A stretch of 64,000 bases of DNA from Archivesica marissinica (lineage: Eukaryota > Mollusca > Bivalvia > Venerida > Vesicomyidae), in contig CM026397.1 of assembly GCA_014843695.1 (NCBI GenBank), positions 44,775,272 through 44,839,271 of the forward strand, in the 5' to 3' direction. The notes beneath the pieces are model-generated. The model saw only the letters and a program-made list of their open reading frames with translations. It did no database searches and was not told the DNA's origin. This document shows, piece by piece, positions 24,545-34,915 of this stretch; the first letter of the stretch is position 1; each line of letters begins with the position of its first letter. The position numbers and the translations under genes were made by a program.

Positions 24545-25682
24545 AGATGATACACGCATGGTGTCCTGTATAACACACTTTACCCCTGATACACGCATGG
24601 TGTCCTGTATAACACAGTTTACCCCTGATACACGCATGGTGTCCTGTATAACACAGTTTACCCCTGATACACGCATGGTGTCCTGTATAACACAGTTTAC
24701 CCCTGATACACGCATGGTGTCCTGTATAACACAGTTTACCCCTGATACACGCATGGTGTCCTGTATAACACAGTTTACCCCTGATACACGCATGGTGTCC
24801 TGTATAACACAGTTTACCCCTGATACACGCATGGTGTCCTGTATAACACAGTTTACCCCTGATACACGCATGGTGTCCTGTATAACACAGTTTACCCCTG
24901 ATACACGCATGGTGTCCTGTATAACACAGTTTACCCCTGATACACGCATGGTGTCCTGTATAACACAGTTTACCCCTGATACACGCATGGTGTCCTGTAT
25001 AACACAGTTTACCCCTGATACACGCATGGTGTCCTGTATAACACAGTTTACCCCTGATACACGCATGGTGTCCTGTATAACACAGTTTACCCCTGATACA
25101 CGCATGGTGTCCTGTATAACACAGTTTACCCCTGATACACGCATGGTGTCCTGTATAACACACTTTACCCCTGATACACGCATGGTGTCCTGTATAACAC
25201 AGTTTACCCTGATACACGCATGGTGTCCTGTATAACACAGTTTACCCCTGATACACGCATGGTGTCCTGTATAACACAGTTTACCCCTGATACACGCATG
25301 GTGTCCTGTATAACACAGTTTACCCCTGATACACGCATGGTGTCCTGTATAACACAGTTTACCCCTGATACACGCATGGTGTCCTGTATAACACAGTTTA
25401 CCCCTGATACACGCATGGTGTCCTGTATAACACAGTTTACCCCTGATACACGCATGGTGTCCTGTATAACACAGTTTACCCCTGATACACGCATGGTGTC
25501 CTGTATAACACAGTTTACCCCTGATACACGCATGGTGTCCTGTATAACACAGTTTACCCCTGATACACGCATGGTGTCCTGTATAACACAGTTTACCCCT
25601 GATACACGCATGGTGTCCTGTATAACACAGTTTACCCCTGATACACGCATGGTGTCCTGTATAACACAGTTTACCCCTGATG
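24545..25682. repeat. Minisatellite, 39-bp unit, about 29 copies
   Basis: Near-identical copies containing GATACACGCATGGTGTCCTG. Because 39 is a multiple of three and the unit lacks stops in several frames, it reads as long open frames on both strands; these are artefacts. One unit (near 25205) lacks a C and shifts the frame. Two units share ACACACTTTACC instead of ACACAGTTTACC. Confidence 0.97.
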
Positions 25683-25750
25683 AAATTACATGTATCCCTT
25701 TCAGTCATGTTTGCATTGTTCCCTCAACAACCCATAGAAATACAAACTGA

Positions 25751-25930
25751 TCTTGGTTCGATTGCGCAACACGTTTTTTTACAACATTAGATTAATCGAA
25801 TGGAAGTCATCACCATGAGGGAGAGAGAAGAAGCGGTGTGGATCTAAATGTCTTTCCTAGGACACCACCACCATGGTTCCGACTGGGCTCGAACTTACAA
25901 TACCTCTGTTACAAGTCGGACGTCATGTGC
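25751..25930 (-). mobile_element. SINE-B2 copy
   Basis: B-type tail and core (CGATTGCGCAACACG, CATGAGGGAGAGAG on the plus strand), but the head differs from SINE-B and matches the copy at 31868 (GTCCG.C.T...AAGTTCGA.C on the minus strand). Confidence 0.65.
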
Positions 25931-25940
25931 AGTGTGTGTG

Positions 25941-26210
25941 TGTTTTACGTTTATTTATCGTCGCTACCGGTTGGCCATATGAGCGACGCCTCCTGAAGAG
26001 ATTAGTCTTTTTAGAATGTTGGAGAATAGTGCAATTATACAGACAGAGACCCATTCCAGAGTCTCCTCTGGTTCTTTTACGTGCACGGTGTACAGCACTG
26101 ACACGAGACCTCGATTTAATGTCACATCTGAAAGACTGTCAATTTTATTAGGGTCAGACAGGGGATCGATCACTGGATTACCAGTCCAACGTGTTACCAC
26201 TGGACTACAT
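25941..26210 (-). mobile_element. SINE-A copy
   Basis: Tail, core and head present. A few bases of the B-box region are deleted (GATCGATCACTGG), which would weaken Pol III transcription. Confidence 0.85.
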
Positions 26211-26812
26211 TATGCACAATAAAGGCTTATATCACTCGGGTTGAACGCTTGTAGCAATGTCTAGTTATATCTGTAAGTTCGAAATCAAACGTTACTCATT
26301 TATTGTTGAAATGTTGTCAATATACTTTTGCCTGCTTTCTAAATTGATCAACTATGAGCCAATCTTATGAAACGTTGGTGTGATATTTATGGCTACAACA
26401 TCTAGATAAGATAGAAATTCAGAGAGCTCGGACCGGTCACCCCGGATTTAAATCCTTTGAAAATTTACCAAAATTGCCAACATTAACGACGTGTTCTCGC
26501 TAACTTTGGACGAATAGTATGATCTTATGAACATAATTTAAGCCACATACAAGCATGCAACAAATGCTGCTTTGGGGTGGGAATGGGCTAACGGAAGCGC
26601 AACAGGAAGCTCAATACAGGTTAGGCCGTTGAAGGAAAGCCTAGTATTTGAAAATTACATTACAAGTCGTTATCCGGGGACCATGTTGTCTCGGAGACAC
26701 TGTTTCACTTAATTTCTTGTTGTACACTTGGTCATATCCGGAATAATTTATAATTCTATGCGATATTGTTCGGTCTTGCATACCATTTCCTGCATTTTGC
26801 ATCTCTTTCTAC
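26211..26812. other. Unassigned sequence
   Basis: No gene or repeat recognised. No splice-bordered open frame is convincing. Confidence 0.35.
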
Positions 26813-26899
26813 CTTGGTTATTGGGGTCTTCATCCAGCAATAATAGCTGGAGAGCCGCCTTATCACATAAGCTGTTAGTGCGACATTAAACAGGCAAAC
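26813..26899 (+). mobile_element. SINE-E 3' fragment
   Basis: Matches the E body and end: ATCCAGCAATAATAGCTG, CATAAGCTGTTAGTGCGAC, then AAACAGGCAAAC. Confidence 0.6.
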
Positions 26900-26902
26900 A
26901 CC

Positions 26903-27080
26903 GGGAAGTATGCGAGATGGTACGGTGGTCGCCAGATCGGACAGGTGGGTTTTCCCCGGGTACTCCGGTGTCCTCCCACACGAATGACAACAGTTACGCT
27001 TTCATCTGCACCAACGAGAGTGATTAATATAAGTTGCTAAAACTTGCTTCACAATTGTTGTAAAATAAATTCTTATAGAA
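26903..27080 (+). mobile_element. SINE-D copy, 5' truncated
   Basis: Core (GATGGTACGGTGGTCGCCAG) and tail (GAGAGTGATTAATATAAG, GTTGTAAAATAAAT) are present; the head is missing. It follows the SINE-E fragment directly. Confidence 0.7.
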
Positions 27081-27090
27081 AACAGGCAAA

Positions 27091-27333
27091 CTAACTAACA
27101 TGGTTCGTCAAATTAGGATGCACACCACTGTATTCTCTCCTTCTTCGTGCTATGGTAAATCGATGAACTGTCACAGTCAACTTCTCAGTTCCAAACAAGA
27201 ATCCACTTTTAACGCAAGTAGTTCTGTAAACTCCAGGGCTGCTGCTTGCTGTTAGACACAAGTAAGTCGTGGCATCACCATCAAAGTTTTTCACAATTTT
27301 CGAATGTAAAGAAACACTGGTTTAAAATGGAAC
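27091..27333 (-). other. Possible isolated exon or relic resembling an immunoglobulin-type domain end
   Basis: One minus-strand frame reads DGDATTYLC, 26 residues later FLFGTEKLTVTV, then a basic stretch. D-x-A-x-Y-x-C followed by an FG...LTV strand is the pattern of the last strands of an Ig-like V or I-set domain. An acceptor-like AACCAG lies just upstream. No neighbouring exon was found and no donor is obvious after LTVTV, so this may be chance or a decayed fragment. Confidence 0.2.
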
Positions 27334-27995
27334 GCGTAGGGATCCAAACTGCCATGTAGGGCTGTTTACTCACCAAAATGCGCTGGAGCAAGTAGTACGG
27401 GAATAAATTCACATAAAGCCTTCTTCAAATGAACACAAATGCCACAGATGCACCACAATCACAATAAGACATGCCAACAGTCAACTACTTTCTAGGCTAC
27501 AACGACCGGAACCAATTCCGCCAGTGGAGTCACACGATTAGCCTGGTAAAAGTAATGACTGCTGACCAGAGTTACGGAACCTTGCTAGAGTCTGGTTTAC
27601 CCCCAAGGGTCTCAGCGGTCGCCATAAACTGTGTTCATAACAATACATAGTTTGTGTGGTTGTTTATTTGTGGGGGGGGGGGTAATTTGTACCAACAGAA
27701 ACACCAACTACTAGTATACGACTCCAGCTATTGCAAGACCCCGTATACTCCTACCAGCAGTATTTCAGACAAGGATGTGCGCAGGAACTCGTAATAGCAC
27801 AGAGGCACTGTTGCACGCCGGGTCTAAAGCCTACAGCTCCGTAACATATTTGGAAAGGCGAAAAGGGTCACTATGAAGTATACATGTATCATCTGGATAC
27901 TCTTCCTCGAATGCTCCTTCGTGTCAATGTGTTGTTGTGGTTGGTCATGTACGTAGTTGCACATACAGTTGTCATTGATATGCATCAGGCATATC
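27334..27995. other. Intergenic, no gene seen
   Basis: Contains a run of ten G at 27673-27682. Otherwise unremarkable. Confidence 0.4.
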
Positions 27996-28216
27996 CTAAC
28001 CCTTAACCTGCCAATCACAAGTCGCCTTTGCAAACAGCATATAGCCAAATCAGACGACACAGAACGTACCGACTGATCGATTAGTGGGGGTACAACACTT
28101 GTCTGAATAGCAAACAACATAACTCCTGATCAGACATTGCGGCGTTATGCCGCGGCTGATCTGGATCTATGTTGTTTGCACATTCTGACCAATTGTGTCC
28201 GCAGGTTAAGGCTTAA
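27996..28216. mobile_element. MITE-P copy (piggyBac-like)
   Basis: Flanked by CTAA (a one-base change from TTAA) and TTAA. The terminal inverted repeats CCCTTAACCTGC / GCAGGTTAAGGC match the copy at 8245. Inner arms GCAAACAACATA and TATGTTGTTTGC are also shared. Non-coding. Confidence 0.75.
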
Positions 28217-28605
28217 TGCATATCTATGACATCAAGTCGTTCATATTAACACGATGTCGCATATGGTTGACCTTTCACACATAGTTTTTTCTCAATTAAC
28301 TTACAAAGCAAGCGTTGGCTATCTGGTCGCCTTCTTTGCAATAGCCTGTTGCAATTCATGTTGAGTCAAGCAGCTTCTACGGTTCCATTAGTGTGACTTC
28401 CATTAGCGAAGTCATTGACCCATTGTCCTGCTGTGTGATGTGCCTAGGTCACGACGTGCACGTTATGAAGGAGATACCTGGTTACCTGGTAATTGCAGAA
28501 AAGCATCACTTTATAGTCTCTATGCAGGCAGTAACAGCACCAATGACTAGAATGTCGTGTCCTCTGGTTTGGTTTGCATTTCAGACTTACACAATGGGAG
28601 AGTGT
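28217..28605. other. Intergenic, no gene seen
   Basis: A 73-codon open frame is present but has no family resemblance. Confidence 0.4.
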
Positions 28606-29205
28606 CCTGTGTGACCGAGTGGTTACAGTAGTCGGCTTCAATTCACCGGTCCCTCACCGCTGTCGGTTCGAGTCCCACCGGGTGTATCGAATTATTTCAT
28701 GTGAGTAAGCTATCCATCTGCTAGGCGGTCGGTGTTCCAGTGTTCGTCCTCCACAAACAGCGGCACCAGTGTTCGTCCTCCACAAACAGCGGCACCAGTG
28801 TTCGTCCTCCGCAAACAGCGGCACCAGTGTTCGTCCTCCACAAACAGCGGCACCAGTGTTCGTCCTCCACAAACAGTGGCACCAGTGTTCGTCCTCCACA
28901 AACAGCGGCACCAGTGTTCGTCCTCCACAAACAGCGGTACCAGTGCTCGTCCTCCACAAACAGCGGCACCAGTGTTCGTGCTCCACAAACAGCGGCACCA
29001 GTGTTCGTGCTCCACAAACAGCGGCACCAGTGTTCGTCCTCCACAAACAGCGGCACCAGTATACGTCCTCCACAAACAGCGGCACCAGTGTTCGTCCTCC
29101 ACAAACAGCGGCACCAGTGTTCGTCCTCCACAAACAGCGGCACCAATGTTCGTCCTCCACAAACAATGGTTGCAGAGACGTCGTATGACCTAAGCCGTTG
29201 GCGTG
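28606..29205 (+). mobile_element. SINE-E copy with internal minisatellite
   Basis: The head has GACCGAGTGGTTA and the perfect B box GGTTCGAGTCCC. The body follows to about 28735; the end (GTCGTATGACCTAAGCCGTTGG) resumes at about 29169. Between them a 29-bp array has replaced the E core. A SINE-B begins directly after the element. Confidence 0.7.
28727..29168. repeat. 29-bp minisatellite expanded inside SINE-E, about 15 copies
   Basis: The unit GGCACCAGTGTTCGTCCTCC plus ACAAACAGC corresponds to GTGCACCGGTGTCATCCTCC-ACCAATAATAGCTG of the unexpanded SINE-E at 36916. The 29-bp period rotates through all frames and yields several spurious overlapping open frames on both strands. Confidence 0.95.
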
Positions 29206-29372
29206 ACAGCGTGATAGCGCAGTGTTATTGCGTTCGCTTCAGGTGCGAAAGGTCTGGAGTTAGAGTCCTACTGGTGCCCTTACGATTGTGCCTTTAGGCA
29301 AGGCATTTAATTTAAATACAAGTTGTAAGAACTTGTTTCGCATTCCAGCTAAAATAAATGTGTAATACTAAC
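29206..29372 (+). mobile_element. SINE-B copy with internal deletion
   Basis: Head and tail are intact, but most of the core (TCTCTCCCTCGTGGCGATGG part) and the first part of the tail are deleted. It faces the next SINE-B tail to tail. Confidence 0.75.
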
Positions 29373-29399
29373 GATATACACCGATCATTCATTGATTTA

Positions 29400-29575
29400 T
29401 AGTTTATGCAAATTTAAATTTTTAGCTCGATTACGAAACAAGTTCTTACATATTATAGTAATAACTCTCGATCTGTCATTACTGATGGAATCCACCACCA
29501 CGAGGGAGAGATGAGGCAACGTGGAATTTAAATACATTGCCTAAGGGCACAGCGGTAACGGCTGCAATGGGACTT
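29400..29575 (-). mobile_element. SINE-B copy, head lost
   Basis: Tail and core on the minus strand (AGCTCGATTACGAAACAAG; CCACGAGGGAGAG), ending at ACGGCTGCAATGGGA before the head. With the preceding copy it forms an inverted pair about 30 bp apart. Confidence 0.75.
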
Positions 29576-29636
29576 TGATTGAATATGGCTAATTTAGGAT
29601 AATCAATGGTAATAACATGGATTTATGTGTGTACAT

Positions 29637-29660
29637 GTATATATATATATATATATATAC
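29637..29660. repeat. AT microsatellite
   Basis: About twelve AT dinucleotides; a similar tract is at 38886-38905. Confidence 0.9.
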
Positions 29661-29723
29661 ACGTTATAAATAAAGCATACATCCATTTGAAACACATCTT
29701 TATTTCAATAATAATGACATATT

Positions 29724-29888
29724 AATGAGCGAAACGGTAACGTATGTGAATACCCAAATGTACTAGATATTAATTCAATGAACGAAACGGTAACGTATGT
29801 GAATATCCAAATGTACTGGATATTAATTCAATGAACGAAACGGTAACGTATGTGAATATCCAAATGTACTGGATATTAATTCAATGAG
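29724..29888. repeat. Minisatellite, 53-bp unit, 3 copies
   Basis: Copies start AATGA(G/A)CGAAACGGTAACGT. The first differs at three positions from the other two. Confidence 0.9.
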
Positions 29889-29907
29889 AATATCATAATA
29901 CGAGTAT

Positions 29908-30105
29908 GTGTGTGTTTTACGTTTATTTATCGTCGCTACCGGTTGCCCATGTGAGCGACGCCTCCTGAAGAGATTAGTCATTTTAGATTGTTGGAGGATA
30001 GTGCATGATACAGACAGAAACCCATTACAGAGTCTCATCTGATTCTTCAAGAGGCGTCACTCATATGGGCAACCGGTAGCCACGATAAATAAACTTAAAA
30101 CACAC
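29908..30105. mobile_element. Mirror-image pair of SINE-A tails
   Basis: The left part (to about 30040) is a SINE-A 3' half on the minus strand. The right part (30045-30105) is a SINE-A tail on the plus strand, starting in the middle of the element. Each outer end carries the hairpin and (T)AAA tail. The right hairpin has one mismatch (GTCACT/AGCCAC). Confidence 0.75.
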
Positions 30106-30257
30106 AAGTAACTGACAAATGTCTCTCATTGATATTAGAAAGTTTTGAAAATGATTTACTAAGCAATGGAATATACATTTTGATTCTTCGGTTTGTCCTA
30201 AATTCGGTGATGGGTCATTTTGAAAATATCGCTGAAAATAATAATTTCAGTAGATGA

Positions 30258-30755
30258 GAAGTGTGCATATCTATTGTGGGGTGCTATTAGAAAATATGAC
30301 TGCGAACAAAAGGAAGTGTGCATATCTATTGTGGGGTGCTATTAGAAAATATGACTGCGAACAAAAGGAAGTGTGCATATCTATTGTGGGGTGCTATTAG
30401 AAAATATGACTGCGAACAAAAGGAAGTGTGCATATCTATTGTGGGGTGCTATTAGAAAATATGACTGCGAACAAAAGGAAGTGTGCATATCTATTGTGGG
30501 GTGCTATTAGAAAATATGACTGCGAACAAAAGGAAGTGTGCATATCTATTGTGGGGTGCTATTAGAAAATATGACTGCGAACAAAAGGAAGTGTGCATAT
30601 CTATTGTGGGGTGCTATTAGAAAATATGACTGCGAACAAAAGGAAGTGTGCATATCTATTGTGGGGTGCTATTAGAAAATATGACTGCGAACAAAAGGAA
30701 GTGTGCATATCTATTGTGGGGTGCTATTAGGAAATATGACTGCGAACAAAAGGAA
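30258..30755. repeat. Minisatellite, 55-bp unit, 9 copies
   Basis: Virtually identical copies containing GTGTGCATATCTATTGTGGG; one base differs in the last copy. The uniformity points to a recent expansion or to ongoing homogenisation. Confidence 0.97.
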
Positions 30756-31395
30756 ACTTTTTTAATAAGAGTATGTGAAAAATACATGTAGTTGCCATAA
30801 ACATACATACGGTGAATCAGATTGGTCATTGTTTGAAATTTTAAAAATTAATGTGACTTTTGACATGCATACATTATTCATGACGATAACAAAGTATGAT
30901 TTAATGAACGTGGGTGCTGTGCTCACAAAGTATTTAACAATGACATACAACATGGTCTCAGTAAAATGTCAATGAACTGTTTAACATTCTACAATATTCC
31001 AAGAAACAATAAGCACAGACTAGGCTTCTATGAAACATTTTCCAATAACTATCTCAGCCATTCCCAGAAATGTCACCAAAGGTCATCCAATAGAATTACA
31101 TGTTGAGTAAGCCAATATTCACACGTGTCATTAATGAAAGGTTAAATAATGCGAGATGTAACCCACAATGCTGGTAACAGCCTGTGTATATGTACGCTCC
31201 CACTCAATTCCAGTCAGGTATCAGCCTGTGTATATGTACGCTCCCACTCAATTCCAGTCATTCATCATGAGCATTAATCCTACACGTCTCTCAACCCGCG
31301 CAGCAAATATACATATATCCCGTCTGAAAACGAGAAAAGAAAGATAAGTTAAAATTACATCTCAGTTGAATGTCACAATGACCAAATTAACAATG
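30756..31395. other. Intergenic with a 44-bp tandem duplication
   Basis: A duplicated segment containing CAGCCTGTGTATATGTACGC lies at about 31171-31260. No gene seen. Confidence 0.5.
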
Positions 31396-31722
31396 TTGTT
31401 GGTTTATCTTTATATCGTCGCCCCCTGGTTAATGGGGCCGACGCTTCCTGGTTAATGGGGGCGACGCCTCCTGGTTAATGGGGGCGACGCCTCCTAACGT
31501 ATATTAGTCGTTTTATTATTTGGAGGATAGTGCAAGATACAGAAGCCGCTTCAATTCCAGAACCATCTCTGGTTCTTTTACTTGCCCTGCCCGGTGTATA
31601 GCACCAATACATGAAACCTTGGTTTAAGTCTCATCTGAGAGACTGTAAGGGTCAGGCGCAGGATCGAACCTGCTATCCATGCATTAACAGTACAACGTGT
31701 AAACCACTGGAACACTGACCCG
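31396..31722 (-). mobile_element. SINE-C copy with tripled hairpin
   Basis: Head with B box GGTTCGATCCTG and a degenerate anticodon arm. The core is related to SINE-A (GAGACTTAAACCAAGG-type). The 3' hairpin (stem GTCG.CCCC / GGGGGCGAC) is present about three times in tandem (GGGGGCGACGCCTCCTGGTT units), a small duplication inside the tail. Confidence 0.75.
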
Positions 31723-31867
31723 TAACAACTCATTTGTGATTCAGGACTTACCCACAAAACAGATTGGAAAGCTATGTGCATATTGTTTGTGGTACATACA
31801 AGTAATTGTGCAGGTTTCATTATGATTATAAAAATGATATTATTATTAAGTGTCATATTTTTCCAGT

Positions 31868-32070
31868 TTCGTTTATATAAAGGGTGTGAAGTGGTGTAAT
31901 GAACATGGTGTCCGGCCTCCACATCGAGATGTTGTAAGTTCGAACTCCACCAGAGCCACGGTTGTGGTATCGTCAGGCAAGACTCTTAAATCCTCATTCC
32001 CTTACATCCACTCTTCTCTCTCCCTCATGGCGATGGATTCCTGATGGACTAAGACCTCGATAGCGATTGT
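31868..32070 (+). mobile_element. SINE-B2 copy
   Basis: The head GTGTCCGGCCTCCACATCG...AAGTTCGAACTCC matches the copy at 25751-25930. The body is B-like (CTCTCTCCCTCATGGCGATGG), while the tail is degraded. Confidence 0.6.
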
Positions 32071-32620
32071 TTTATATTATACTATACTACATAGTATGAA
32101 CGTACTTTGTCTAACTGTTGATCATTGCGTGATGGCGGCGAGACTTTATTCTCGGAAGGGCATCGTTGTTGTCATATCAAGTATCCATATCCGCTACATC
32201 GCTCATACTCATGTCCCGACATGCCAGTCACGGGATCCGATATAGTCTCTCATCACGAGATCATCACGGGGACGATGTCCGCAGATCTACACGAGGAGCA
32301 TTTCCGGAGTTCTGCACGAAGGCCACTACAAGGTCCTCTGCTACTCCACATCAAGCACCGTCTACGTTGTACCACTCGTCACTATAGTGATAATGGTAAC
32401 AGTAGCCCTGGAAAACGCGAGAAATGTAGAATATTATAACCTGTTTGGTATTACTTAACAATATCAAATTATCAACATTCTAGGAATAAAGGAAGGTGTC
32501 AATACGGCCAATATTGCTTTAAATCTAGCGATATCTGTTTTTCATATTATTGCAGACATAAAATATCTTGACAGAAATCTAATAGTGTCAGCTTCAGGCA
32601 AAAATTCACGATTTATACCA
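32071..32620. other. Unassigned sequence, GC-richer block at 32125-32400
   Basis: A 104-codon frame and an overlapping 73-codon frame lie here. Neither resembles a family I know. It is downstream of GADD45 and not obviously part of it. Confidence 0.35.
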
Positions 32621-32621
32621 T

Positions 32622-32627
32622 TTTATT
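32622..32627 (-). terminator. Candidate GADD45 polyadenylation signal
   Basis: AATAAA on the minus strand, 334 nt beyond the stop codon. It is the first canonical hexamer on that strand after the gene. Confidence 0.45.
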
Positions 32628-32960
32628 TTGTAGTAAACTAATCACAAGCCTTGTGGCGATTTCAATGTGGATGGCTAAGATTTATCGCAAGCGGGCTGAA
32701 TCGGCCAATATGATTAGTCGCGCAATAACCCATACCGTTACTTCTGTTTTTCGATATATCCGAGTGTTAAACTTTCTGTGACCGGAACCAGGAGATTTTT
32801 AAAAATATATAATAATCTTAGAACCGTTGTGAATGGTATAAGTATTACATGTATCACAAGAAAGCGCCAACCCAGTGAAACTAGATATAATAACAAACAA
32901 CAGCCACATGCCTACCTATGATAGTTTGGTTCCCTGCATAAGACGCCGTAAGGTATGTTT

Positions 32961-33167
32961 TCAGACTGGTATCTCGACACAGCCGTGCGGAATCAGTCCA
33001 CCCAGCATAAAATTCTCACAGTAATCAGAAACGAATTCCTCATCTTTACTGAGCACGTCCGGGTTCAACACGAGCATACAGCTGAAGTCTGCTGCAAACG
33101 AACGTTCTTTCTGCTCCTTAGATGCAGCAGACGTAAATATAGTGGATATCTTCTTGGGACAGTCAAC
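32961..33167 (-). CDS. GADD45: GADD45, exon 4 (residues 83-150)
   Basis: Acceptor TTTTAATAG|GTT, phase 0, ending in TGA. It encodes VDCPKKISTIF, then a charged linker, then DFSCMLVLNP and FVSDYCENF, finishing in IPHGCVEIPV. In vertebrate GADD45 proteins the corresponding stretch reads DLHCVLVTNP, then FCRES and WVPVINLPER, so the strand-helix-strand end of the L7Ae/GADD45 fold is recognisable. The final Leu-Pro-Glu-Arg of vertebrates is replaced by IPV. Upstream in the same frame a stop limits the exon to this acceptor. Confidence 0.88.
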   Translation of the reverse strand, partial: VDCPKKISTIFTSAASKEQKERSFAADFSCMLVLNPDVLSKDEEFVSDYCENFMLGGLIPHGCVEIPV

Positions 33168-33655
33168 CTATTAAAATACAATATCATTGATATAAAGAAC
33201 AGATGCGACGCCTGCCACTAGTGCAATTAGGCAGGAATGTACACTGGGTTCAAAATAATAAGAATATTGGAGAGCATATGGTATGTTACAACAATGTAAC
33301 AACGGCAAACAAATGTTCCGATTGCAAGTTGTAAATAGGGCAAATAAATGTCTCGATCGTCGTTTTTTATCTGTACCCGGAAATTCACCGATAAAACATC
33401 ATGCTTTTTAAATGTGTGTTGTGTTTCCGCTTAAGCTTGTATCCTCTTTATACCGTATGTCATGAATGTTGGCAAGTGGCCTACAAATGTACACATGACA
33501 ATAAACTACCTGTCGAAACAATATGTTGTCTCTTTCCAATAACTAGTTCACGCTTGATGTATTAATTAGTACAATCATGATACAACCGATGCATAGATCG
33601 TCCAACAGTCTGTTCGTATATGTCATTCTTCAACATACTGTTTCATTGTTTACTA

Positions 33656-34065
33656 GGCCTACATGGCGTTGTACAATGGTTTGTCAAGGGGCCTACATGG
33701 CGTTGTACAATGGTTTGTCAACGGCGTTGTACAATGGTTTGTCAAGGGACCTACATGGCGTTGTACAATGGTTTGTCAAGGGGCCTACATGGCGTTGTAC
33801 AATGGTTTGTCAAGGGGCCTACATGAAGTTGTACAATGGTTTGTCAAGGGGCCTACATGGCGTTGTACAATGGTTTGTCAAGGGGCCTACATGGCGTTGT
33901 ACAATGGTTTGTCAAGGGGCCTACATGGCGTTGTACAATGGTTTGTCAAGGGGTCTACATGAAGTTGTACAATGGTTTGTCAAGGGGCCTATATGGCGTT
34001 GTACAATGGTTTGTCAAGGGGCCTACATGGCGTTGTACAATGGTTTGTCAAGGGGCCTACATGGC
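33656..34065. repeat. Minisatellite, 34-bp unit, about 12 copies
   Basis: Units contain CTACATGGCGTTGTACAATG and GTTTGTCAAGGGG. One unit is shortened by nine bases (near 33720). The last unit passes directly into the 5' end of a SINE-E (ACATGGCAGAGTGG), so the unit includes the insertion junction. Confidence 0.95.
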
Positions 34066-34308
34066 AGAGTGGTTGCGGTCATTGACTTTAAATCACTTGC
34101 CCCTCACCGCTGTTGGTTCGAATCATGCCAGGGTGTCAAAATTAGTTCATGTGAGGAAGCTAGCTGGATTATTGTAGGTGTGTGGTTCTACCCGGGTGCC
34201 GGTTCGTGCATGAAATACTTGTCGGAGGGGCACACTGGGTCTTATTCCATCAATAAGAGCTGGACCTGTTGGGTGAGAACTTAAACCCACACAACAAACA
34301 ACAACATA
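34060..34308 (+). mobile_element. SINE-E copy, full length
   Basis: Class II tRNA-like head (GAGTGGTTGCGGTC; TTGGTTCGAATC), then the body TCATGTGAGGAAGCTAGCTG, CTACCCGGGTGCCGG and a tail rich in CACAACAAACAACAAC. It is antisense to GADD45. Confidence 0.75.
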
Positions 34309-34428
34309 ATGGTTTGTCAGCTGTGTGTTTACGCCACACACAATAGTTCCACTCGTATATATCACTTAGTATTTGGAGGTAAACGTGTGGAGAGACAATA
34401 AGTAGGGCAAAGGACAACGAATACTGAC

Positions 34429-34549
34429 CTTGATGACCTTGACCTCATTCTCCCGACAGAAAGCTTCAATGAGAGTGTGCTGTATCCGTAGCGACGCGTC
34501 CTTCACCTTTCCTTCGGGCAGTACGACTACCATTACAGATTCAGTATCA
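34429..34549 (-). CDS. GADD45: GADD45, exon 3 (residues 42-82)
   Basis: GADD45 proteins are small acidic stress-response proteins of the L7Ae/S12e fold. In animals they bind partners such as MEKK4/MTK1, PCNA and CDK1 and link DNA damage or other stress to growth arrest, p38/JNK signalling and DNA repair or demethylation. This exon holds the most diagnostic part, DASLRIQHTLIEAFC-RENEV-KVIK, against [25 protein letters not shown] in human GADD45A. It is preceded by the strand SVMVVVLPEG. Borders are TTATTTCAG|TGAT and AAG|GTCAGT. The first base completes an Arg codon begun in exon 2 (phase 2), and the exon ends in phase 0. The four exons (17, 108, 121 and 207 nt) sum to 453 nt, 150 residues plus stop, close to the 159-165 of vertebrate members. 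The shorter acidic loop is the main difference. It is a single complete gene in this window; the paralog type cannot be assigned. Confidence 0.92.
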
Positions 34550-34915
34550 CTGAAATAAGATATACGAGTAATTAGTAACATAATTATTAATGTAGTCATG
34601 ACTACACGAACTGTTGCGTGTCTCAACAAAATGGCATCTAAATCATGAACTACGCAATACCAAGCGGCAATGGGGAAATAGGTAATATATATGTTAACTC
34701 CAGCAGCAAGTAATGAAGCCAGATAATTCGATACCATGAATAATGAATGCAAGAAGTATTCAAGATTAAAGCATTGCCAGACATCACAGAAGAACAGATA
34801 TTTGCTTATCAGAGCAGACAAATTTTAGACTCCGATAATGATGCAAATCACAAATCCATGTATATTATTTATGGCAGAACTAGCCAAGATAATGGATAAC
34901 AGCATGTCCCCTTAC

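Larger units (their letters stand above)
33168..34428 (-). other. GADD45 intron 3 (1261 bp)
   Basis: Donor AAG|GTCAGT and acceptor AATAG|GTT, phase 0. It contains a 34-bp minisatellite and a SINE-E. The other introns are 34550-34915 (366 bp) and 35024-40660 (5637 bp). Confidence 0.85.

Noticed and set aside
24485..25750. Open frames of up to 407 codons on both strands
   Set aside because: A 39-bp tandem repeat (13 codons) open in several frames on both strands at once. One single-base deletion merely changes the register. No protein family resembles it.
28654..29297. Six overlapping cysteine-rich frames (WCRCLWRTNTGAAVC type)
   Set aside because: A 29-bp minisatellite rotating through all frames, inside a SINE-E.
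32125..32439. Overlapping frames of 104 and 73 codons in a GC-richer block
   Set aside because: Two frames open at once and neither recognisable. It could be part of an unknown dispersed element.
34366..34821. 151-codon minus-strand frame taken as a single gene
   Set aside because: Only residues from SDTESV to VIK are GADD45; the rest on both sides is intron read-through. The splice sites at 34550 and 34428 define the true exon.
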